Of a stretch of DNA of 10,390 nt, positions 6,503 to 10,390 are shown piece after piece. Each line of letters opens with the position of its first letter. Positions within the stretch are counted from its first letter, which is position 1. The notes beneath the pieces are model-generated. The model was not told the origin of the DNA, ran no database searches, and saw only the letters and a program-made list of their open reading frames with translations. The stretch is from NCBI GenBank assembly GCA_949840475.1, contig CATKXA010000027.1, positions 1 to 10,390 on the forward strand. The letters run 5' to 3'. The DNA comes from an uncultured Thermoanaerobacterales bacterium. Lineage in GTDB: Bacteria > Bacillota > Clostridia > Christensenellales > UBA1242. The position numbers and the translations under genes are program-made.

Positions 6503-6641
6503 CTAAAAGACGCAAATAAAAATTTTATTTCTATTATTTTTTACACAAATTATACGCAATCTTCAAAATTCATGTATATGTGGCAAAATTATACATAGAA
6601 CGCTAAGAATTTCCATTCCATTTGTTGTTGATTTTGTTTAA

Positions 6642-6669
6642 TATGATGTATCATACAAATGTTAACATT
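6642..6669 (+). promoter_or_regulatory. Clustered palindromes upstream of the sigma operon promoter
   Basis: Three overlapping or adjacent inverted repeats: TATGATGTATCATA (6642-6655), TGTATCATACA (6647-6657) and the perfect 12-bp AATGTTAACATT (6658-6669). They end 24 bp before the -35 region of the sigma factor operon, a suitable place for a regulator to bind. The regulator is unknown. Confidence 0.35.
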
Positions 6670-6692
6670 ATAGTAAATTATAATTATTTCAC

Positions 6693-6719
6693 TTGAAAAT
6701 TAATTCGATTTATTATAAT
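6693..6719 (+). promoter_or_regulatory. Probable promoter of the ECF sigma operon
   Basis: TTGAAA (6693-6698) and TATAAT (6714-6719) with a short 15-nt spacer; a second -10-like TATACT follows at 6721-6726. It looks like a housekeeping promoter. I see no clear ECF-type (AAC...CGT) promoter. Confidence 0.45.
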
Positions 6720-6726
6720 CTATACT

Positions 6727-6772
6727 CTATAGGGAGGAAGCTGAGCTTCGGGCCTGACGACTAGGTATTTGT
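6727..6772 (+). promoter_or_regulatory. Structured leader with a displaced Shine-Dalgarno before the sigma factor
   Basis: A strong AGGGAGGAAG (6731-6740) lies 32 nt before the sigma factor ATG, too far for normal initiation. Between them are two small hairpins: GAAGC-TGA-GCTTC (6737-6749), which includes part of the SD-like run, and CCTG-ACGA-CTAGG with one bulged base (6753-6765). Only a weak AGG (6763-6765) is close to the ATG. No in-frame upstream start exists because TGA occurs at 6755-6757. The segment is GC-richer than its surroundings. It might be a translational control element; it matches no riboswitch I know. Confidence 0.35.
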
Positions 6773-7315
6773 ATGACAAAAGATGATAAAGCTGAAGTTA
6801 ACTATTTAGTTAAACAGCTTGCACAAGGAAATGTAGACGCTTTTGATAGGCTTTATACGATTATGTATGAGGTTATATTTTCCTTTCTTAGAAAATACTA
6901 CAAAGATGATGAAGTCATCAAAGATGTTATAACTCAAACATTTATGGTAGTTATTCAAAAGTCTAAGAATAGAATGTATTTCACGAACTGCTATAGTTGG
7001 ATATTAACAATAGCTAAATTTAATCTGTATAACGCTATTCGTAAAGAAGACAAAACAAAAACGTCAATAGCTTTAGCTGATGATATTGTAGATAAGCATT
7101 GGAATGAGAAAGTTTATGACAATGTTTCTTTAGGTATCGCCGTTGATAATTTGCCTCTTGCTGAGAGAAATTTGTTATATTTAAAATTTCATGAGGAAGC
7201 AACTTATAAAGAAATCGCTGACGCTGTAAACATTTCTGAGTCAACTGTAAAACGTAGGCTTAAAAGTATACTAGAAAATTTACGAGAAACGTTACGGGAG
7301 GAAGATTGCTCATGA
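6773..7315 (+). CDS. ECF-family RNA polymerase sigma factor
   Basis: 180 residues with the two-domain layout of extracytoplasmic-function sigma factors. The sigma-2 domain spans about residues 20-91 (AFDRLYTIMYEVIFSFLRKYY through the YSWILTIAKFNLYNAIRK helix that binds the -10 region), then comes a short linker. The sigma-4 domain spans about 124-172 (LPLAERNLLYLKFHEEATYKEIAD followed by the recognition helix ISESTVKRRLKSILENLRE). There is no sigma-3 domain. It directs RNA polymerase to a small regulon, probably for an envelope response, and is expected to be held inactive by the membrane protein encoded next. The ORFs overlap (ATGA at 7312-7315), so synthesis of both is coupled. The start at 6773 has only a weak AGG site; the main SD-like run lies far upstream. 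Confidence 0.9.
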   Translation: MTKDDKAEVNYLVKQLAQGNVDAFDRLYTIMYEVIFSFLRKYYKDDEVIKDVITQTFMVVIQKSKNRMYFTNCYSWILTIAKFNLYNAIRKEDKTKTSIALADDIVDKHWNEKVYDNVSLGIAVDNLPLAERNLLYLKFHEEATYKEIADAVNISESTVKRRLKSILENLRETLREEDCS

Positions 7316-7989
7316 AAACGAGTATGGAGGACGGAATTAGGTCATACTTTGATCAAGAAAAATATCCTCAAATAGATGAAGAGATCAAACTAAAGTTAAA
7401 GTCTGAAGTATCCAAGAATAAAAAGTCTAGCTTCAAATGGAATTTTGGTTTCAAGTGGGCATGTGCATCACTTTGTATGCTTTGCCTCGCCGTCTTGTCA
7501 ATAGCCTTGCCTATAGTTTATGGGGGCGGGCCTCAAGATTTAAAATTTTATTGTGATGTTAACACAAACAGGGTTGCTTTGGATAGAGCAAAAACAACGG
7601 AATACATTTTACTATATAACCCTGAGTATAAATTCTTACTTAACGAAGACTTGTTTGAATACGATCGTGCATTTACGTTTCACACTAAAGATACAGATAA
7701 TGTCGTAGGGTATGAACTGCATTTCCTTAGCTTAATTAATGACAAATATTCTATGCTAACTCTAATCATACCTATTCATAAAAATTATAGCGTTGCTCAA
7801 GAAGACTCTATAAAAACTAATTCCGAAAAATTCACTTATTCAAAATACACTGTCTATAAAAAAATAATTGGAGGTTCAGTTACGGCAAGTGGAGCAGGTA
7901 TGTCTGCTTTGTTTGAATATAGTAACTATAGCATTCAATTAAATATAGACCGTATTGATGAAGAGTTATTTAATATATTTTTAATATAA
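7312..7989 (+). CDS. Probable membrane anti-sigma factor
   Basis: A 225-residue, single-pass protein. A charged cytoplasmic N-terminus of about 48 residues (MKTSMEDGIRSYFDQEKYPQ and on) is followed by a membrane helix at about 49-70, and then by a roughly 155-residue extracytoplasmic domain rich in strands and aromatic residues. This topology, together with the four-base overlap with the sigma gene, fits a cognate anti-sigma factor. The N-terminus lacks the His-x3-Cys-x2-Cys zinc motif of the ZAS class, and I do not recognise the outer domain. The ATG at 7312 is preferred over the TTG at 7306 because GGGAGG (7296-7301) is only 4 nt from the TTG but 10 nt from the ATG. Assignment as anti-sigma is by position and topology, not by sequence. 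Confidence 0.68.
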   Translation: MKTSMEDGIRSYFDQEKYPQIDEEIKLKLKSEVSKNKKSSFKWNFGFKWACASLCMLCLAVLSIALPIVYGGGPQDLKFYCDVNTNRVALDRAKTTEYILLYNPEYKFLLNEDLFEYDRAFTFHTKDTDNVVGYELHFLSLINDKYSMLTLIIPIHKNYSVAQEDSIKTNSEKFTYSKYTVYKKIIGGSVTASGAGMSALFEYSNYSIQLNIDRIDEELFNIFLI

Positions 7990-8008
7990 ATTCATAAACG
8001 GAGTTTAC

Positions 8009-8833
8009 ATGAAAAAAGTTTTAACTCTTGTTTTTGCGTTTATGATGTGTTTTTTATCTAATGCATTGCTTGCGAGTGGCTTAACTGCAAGTGCGGGGTA
8101 TTATAGCGACAATACTTTTAATGGTGTTGTTGACCACGCTCCATACAGAGAAACTCTTTCTTATGATAGTTATTCTCGGGTAGGTTATAGCTTACAAAGA
8201 CCTGTGCCAAGTTACTCTAATTCTAACCTAACAAATGGTTGTGCACCTATTGCTGGCTCAATCATCGTTGGTTACTATGACTATGTTAGCCCAGACCTAA
8301 TGCCAAACTTTGTGTGTGGACGCTGGCTTGGAACAGTTAGATTTAAATATAACTATGATGACCCTGCAATACCTACTTGCCAAAATTCACTTTATAGTTT
8401 AATGGGAACAAACACAATAAATAATGGTACTAGTTTGGCTCAATTTAAGTCTGGCTTAACAGCTTACGCTAGAAATAATGGTAACTATTCTGTTAACTAT
8501 ACGTCTTATGGTTCTAACATGTCACTTGCATCTATGCAAGCGGCTATGGAAGCTCAAATACCAGTTGTTCTATTTTTAGATAGCTATGTGTACTATGATG
8601 AGTTTGGCTTCTTTGTTGAAGATGATAATTATATTATGAGTGGTTACTCAGCAAAGGTAGGACATATGGTGGTTGCTTATGCCTTCGCGGAATACAATTT
8701 CTATAAAGATGGAGCTTTGATTAAAACCAAAAAACTTGCAGCTGTTGCAATGGGCGATGGCGACAATGTTTACATTGACCTTGACAACAGCTTAACATCT
8801 TATTCAGATGCAATGGCAATCAGCATTGCTTAA
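8009..8833 (+). CDS. Secreted C39/papain-like cysteine peptidase-like protein
   Basis: 274 residues. A Sec signal peptide spans about 1-29 (MKKVLTLVFAFMMCFLSNALLASG; likely cut after ASG or TASA). The mature part has NGCAPIAGSIIVGYYDY (76-92), which matches the active-site helix of C39-like and related papain-fold peptidases, with Cys78 as nucleophile. It also has VGHMVVAYAF (217-226) with His219, and a GDGDNVYID strand (249-257) that could supply the third residue. The region after Cys78 is rich in Tyr, Asn and Ser, as in many exported proteins. GGAG lies 5 nt before the ATG and 19 nt separate it from the anti-sigma gene, so it belongs to the same operon. It is likely released or surface-exposed: a peptidase, an amidase or a bacteriocin-like product. 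No leader-peptide double-glycine transporter gene is nearby. Confidence 0.75.
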   Translation: MKKVLTLVFAFMMCFLSNALLASGLTASAGYYSDNTFNGVVDHAPYRETLSYDSYSRVGYSLQRPVPSYSNSNLTNGCAPIAGSIIVGYYDYVSPDLMPNFVCGRWLGTVRFKYNYDDPAIPTCQNSLYSLMGTNTINNGTSLAQFKSGLTAYARNNGNYSVNYTSYGSNMSLASMQAAMEAQIPVVLFLDSYVYYDEFGFFVEDDNYIMSGYSAKVGHMVVAYAFAEYNFYKDGALIKTKKLAAVAMGDGDNVYIDLDNSLTSYSDAMAISIA

Positions 8834-8860
8834 AAACACATATAATCAAAAACAATTTAA

Positions 8861-8892
8861 ATGCCACTGAATAGTCAGTGGTATTTTTTTTA
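8861..8892 (+). terminator. Rho-independent terminator of the sigma operon
   Basis: A 10-bp stem with one G-T pair (8861-8870 with 8875-8884), loop ATAG, and a following run of T residues. Confidence 0.92.
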
Positions 8893-8926
8893 TTTTTAAT
8901 TTTTGTTTTTATCAAATTTTTTCTTA

Positions 8927-8935
8927 TGCTATACT
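8927..8935 (+). promoter_or_regulatory. Extended -10 promoter, probably giving a leaderless mRNA
   Basis: TGcTATACT (8927-8935) is an extended -10 element. The best -35-like match, TTGTTT (8903-8908), is 21 nt away, so the extended -10 probably dominates. The expected start point, about 7 nt downstream, coincides with the A of the ATG at 8942. Confidence 0.5.
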
Positions 8936-8941
8936 TTAATT

Positions 8942-9505
8942 ATGTTCGTGTGTCTAAGAAATAAAAATGATAGCTATGATGTTATAAATATACTTAAACT
9001 TAATGTTTTGCCAGTAATTAGGTTTAAGACTTTTGACGAGCAAAAAATATGCGAATTTGTACGTAAATACGATTATCCGTACTATGCTGTTCGGGATACT
9101 TTTAAGTCTAGGTCAAAGTTGTTTAATTTTAAGATTAAAAAAGAGGAACTGATTAGCTATTGCAAAAATTTGACCAACTTTACAATAAATGTGAGCACAT
9201 ACGGATTTTATACGCACCAGCTCTGCACTGGCGAAATACGGATTGATAAAAATATGGACGTGTCGCTAGCTGTTTCAAACAATCCGCTTGAGTCTGCAAG
9301 GGGCGGGGCACAAAACCCAGACTACATGCTTAACACTACTATTTATGACAAAAAGCTAGACAGCATAAAAGGCTTAAACCAAGTTATAGATTACATTTTT
9401 AAGCATGAGCTATTTGACTTAATTGTTGAGTTTGCGTCCTTTGATATTCCTGTTGGGTTATATAATGAGGACGTTGTTATTTTTGAGCTTAGGTCTTTAT
9501 ATTAA
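8942..9505 (+). CDS. Conserved-looking cytoplasmic protein of unknown function
   Basis: A 187-residue soluble protein with no signal peptide or membrane segment. I do not recognise it with confidence. The C-terminal stretch (162-187, VEFASFDIPVGLYNEDVVIFELRSLY) has an alternating strand pattern with acidic residues (Glu163, Glu176, Glu182). This faintly recalls the metal/ATP-binding end of ATP-grasp proteins, but no full signature is visible. Other notable segments are YPYYAVRDTF (45-54), STYGFYTHQLCTGEIRI (85-101) and SARGGAQNPDYM (118-129). An upstream TTG at 8903 is in frame but overlaps the promoter, so the ATG at 8942 is chosen, although no ribosome binding site precedes it. It is monocistronic and ends in a terminator shared with the convergent thioesterase. 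Confidence 0.68.
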   Translation: MFVCLRNKNDSYDVINILKLNVLPVIRFKTFDEQKICEFVRKYDYPYYAVRDTFKSRSKLFNFKIKKEELISYCKNLTNFTINVSTYGFYTHQLCTGEIRIDKNMDVSLAVSNNPLESARGGAQNPDYMLNTTIYDKKLDSIKGLNQVIDYIFKHELFDLIVEFASFDIPVGLYNEDVVIFELRSLY

Positions 9506-9507
9506 GT

Positions 9508-9538
9508 AAAAAGCACCACTTTAAGGTGGTGCTTTTTT
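9508..9538. terminator. Bidirectional terminator between convergent genes
   Basis: A perfect stem of 12 bp, AAAAAGCACCAC / GTGGTGCTTTTT (9508-9519 with 9526-9537), flanked by A runs on the left and T runs on the right. It works for the plus-strand gene ending at 9505 and for the minus-strand gene ending at 9537. Confidence 0.93.
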
Positions 9539-10022
9539 ATACTTCAGTTACATCATCTTCAACATAAACATTGACATCGCCGTCTACGCTTGTTGACGCT
9601 ATTTTTTCAAGAGGTAGTTTCATGTACATGGCTGAGGCTTCTGCTAAAATATTGCCGTCTTGGTCTAAAATTTCGCCACTGCCGTTGAAAGTTCTTGAAG
9701 TTTGGCTATCTATCCTGCCAATTCCTTTTAGCTTTGTATCGAGTGGAACTGGCTTTCTATATTTTACGTTTATGTTCATTGTTACGCCCCACATATTAGG
9801 GTCGTAAGCCCAAATAGCTCTGCCTATTAGTTCATCTAGCATAGAGCAAATCATGCCGCCGTGCGTACGCTCAGGATAGCTTTGGTGCTCTTGTTTAAAA
9901 CTAAATAGTGCAACAACTTGTTTATCTTCTGTTTCGTAAAATGACGCATTTATGCCGAGCTTATTGTCCACCCCGCAAACAATGCAGTCGTGAGAATTTG
10001 GTTGTTTTCGTATAACTTTCAT
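9537..10022 (-). CDS. PaaI-like hotdog-fold thioesterase
   Basis: A 161-residue cytoplasmic protein of the single-hotdog acyl-CoA thioesterase superfamily, which hydrolyses acyl-CoA or acyl-ACP thioesters; the substrate is unknown. The key segment is ERTHGGMICSMLDELIGRAIWA (51-72): HGG followed by the hotdog helix, with Asp63 or Glu64 as the likely catalytic acid. The strands VTMNINVKYRKPVPLDTKL (80-98) and the GSGEILDQDGNILAEASAMYMKL end (114-136) complete the fold. The N-terminal HDCIVCG (11-17) has a C-x2-C pair that recurs in clostridial relatives. The C-terminal tail is acidic. GGAGG spaced 5 nt before the ATG at 10022 shows that this, not the TTG at 10034, is the start. It is transcribed alone, divergent from the tRNA. 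Confidence 0.85.
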   Translation of the reverse strand: MKVIRKQPNSHDCIVCGVDNKLGINASFYETEDKQVVALFSFKQEHQSYPERTHGGMICSMLDELIGRAIWAYDPNMWGVTMNINVKYRKPVPLDTKLKGIGRIDSQTSRTFNGSGEILDQDGNILAEASAMYMKLPLEKIASTSVDGDVNVYVEDDVTEV

Positions 10023-10042
10023 AATAGCCTCCAAACAATAAT

Positions 10043-10070
10043 ATTATAATACAATCTCTTTTGCATGCAA
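10043..10070 (-). promoter_or_regulatory. Promoter of the thioesterase gene
   Basis: On the minus strand, TTGCAT (10070-10065), a 16-nt spacer and consensus TATAAT (10048-10043). The start of transcription would fall about 15 nt before the ATG, just upstream of the GGAGG. Confidence 0.6.
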
Positions 10071-10090
10071 AGCAAAATACAAAAGAATAA

Positions 10091-10109
10091 TTGTCAAGTT
10101 TGTTGACAA
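10091..10109. repeat. Inverted repeat covering the tRNA promoter -35
   Basis: TTGTCAA (10091-10097), a 5-nt GTTTG spacer and TTGACAA (10103-10109) form a perfect 7-bp inverted repeat whose right arm is the -35 box of the tRNA gene. It could be an operator or simply chance symmetry of a TTGACA box. Confidence 0.35.
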
Positions 10110-10131
10110 AGAGAGGTTTTAAGTTTATAAT
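10103..10131 (+). promoter_or_regulatory. Consensus promoter of tRNA-Arg
   Basis: TTGACA (10103-10108), 17-nt spacer, TATAAT (10126-10131): a perfect sigma-A consensus, as expected for a stable RNA gene. The start would be near 10138, about 14 nt before the mature 5' end. Confidence 0.85.
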
Positions 10132-10151
10132 ATGGCTTGTTTGAAAAATAT

Positions 10152-10228
10152 GTACCCATAGCTCAGCTGGATAGAGCGTTGCGCTACGGACGCAAAGGTC
10201 GGGAGTTCGAATCTCTCTGGGTACACCA
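10152..10228 (+). tRNA. tRNA-Arg (anticodon ACG)
   Basis: A full cloverleaf can be drawn. The acceptor stem GTACCCA / TGGGTAC (10152-10158 with 10218-10224) is perfect. The D stem is GCTC / GAGC, and the anticodon stem TTGCG / CGCAA surrounds the loop CTACGGA with anticodon ACG at 10186-10188. The T stem GGGAG / CTCTC has one G-T pair around TTCGAAT. Discriminator A is followed by an encoded CCA (10226-10228). ACG (A34 normally deaminated to inosine) reads CGU, CGC and CGA arginine codons. Confidence 0.97.
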
Positions 10229-10233
10229 CAGGG

Positions 10234-10267
10234 CATGAAAGGGCGCATCTAGCGTCCTTTTCTCATG
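10234..10267 (+). terminator. Hairpin after the tRNA, likely terminator
   Basis: AAAGGGCGC / GCGTCCTTT (10238-10246 with 10252-10260) pairs fully with one G-T, loop ATCTA. Outer arms CATG / CATG extend it across a small bulge (10234-10237, 10264-10267). The 3' T tract is short (TTTTCT), so termination efficiency is uncertain. Confidence 0.6.
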
Positions 10268-10390
10268 ATTCGTGCTAGGTCATTTATGCAAATAAACTCC
10301 CGTCGCCCTCACATTCAAAAGAACGCGATCTGCAACCCTTTGATACCCCGTGGAAATGTGGCGTCTAAAAATATTCCAAGTTAAAAATAT
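10268..10390. other. GC-richer tail without an assignable gene
   Basis: About 120 bp with clearly higher G+C than the intergenic DNA elsewhere, at least up to about 10368. On the minus strand one frame is open from the window edge to a TGA at 10282-10280 (36 codons, ending VRATGVYLHK). A second frame is also open for about 20 codons, so coding is not established. It may be a dispersed non-coding repeat, the end of a gene lying beyond the window, or the edge of an inserted element downstream of the tRNA. Confidence 0.3.

Noticed and set aside
6753..6765. Match to a hammerhead core (CTGACGA) or to a mini-ykkC guanidine hairpin (ACGA loop) in the sigma leader
   Set aside because: No GAAA partner strand or flanking stems for a hammerhead could be found. 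The hairpin needs a bulge, and the first hairpin lacks an ACGR loop, so neither known RNA class is supported.
6407..6772. CRISPR-like or IS-end interpretation of the repeats in this gap
   Set aside because: There are only two short copies of a 12-mer in AT-rich DNA, with no regular spacing, no transposase and no terminal inverted repeats.
10022..10034. TTG start giving the thioesterase an extra MEAI
   Set aside because: The GGAGG ribosome binding site would fall within the coding sequence; it is correctly spaced for the ATG at 10022.
9961..10248. Minus-strand ORF of 95 codons beginning MRPFMPCGVPREIRTPDL
   Set aside because: It is the antisense translation of tRNA-Arg and its flanks; the VPREIRTPDLCVRSATLYPAEL string is the well-known false protein produced by reading across such tRNAs. 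It also overlaps the 5' end of the real thioesterase gene and its promoter.

Overview
The window looks like a chromosomal segment of a low-GC Gram-positive bacterium, probably an uncultured, gut-type member of the Clostridia. The basis is AT-rich DNA with short intergenic spaces, strong GGAGG-type ribosome binding sites, sigma-A-like promoters with TATAAT and extended -10 elements, compact U-tailed terminators after nearly every unit, and a heterofermentative phosphoketolase. The genus cannot be named from the sequence.

Layout, left to right: (1) 45-545, a small membrane-anchored zinc-ribbon protein and a possible 40-residue ORF, closed by a terminator. (2) 631-1557, a monocistronic gene for a cytoplasmic protein with a transglutaminase/papain-like Cys-His-Asp arrangement. 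(3) 1647-4142, a monocistronic gene for a full-length xylulose-5-P/fructose-6-P phosphoketolase. (4) 4277-6406, a tightly coupled four-cistron operon: an 88-residue orphan protein, a RelA/SpoT-type nucleotide pyrophosphokinase-like protein with a coiled-coil tail, a small helical protein lying in the same frame just after an in-frame TAA, and a small HD-type alarmone hydrolase. (5) 6693-8892, an ECF sigma factor, its presumed membrane anti-sigma partner, and a secreted C39/papain-like cysteine peptidase-like protein. (6) 8927-9538, an orphan 187-residue protein that appears to be made from a leaderless mRNA. (7) 9537-10070, a minus-strand hotdog thioesterase sharing a bidirectional terminator with region 6. 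(8) 10103-10267, tRNA-Arg(ACG) with a consensus promoter. After it comes about 120 bp of different composition with no firm gene.

The most interesting element is region 4. A synthetase-like protein and a hydrolase-like protein of the (p)ppGpp family sit as separate, coupled cistrons with two unknown small proteins. This resembles the toxSAS toxin/hydrolase-antitoxin arrangement, but it has four genes, a long C-terminal extension on the synthetase, and non-standard residues in both active sites. Region 5 is a self-contained envelope-signalling cassette whose product may be a secreted peptidase or a related non-proteolytic protein. All functional statements rest on motif reading; no database search was possible.
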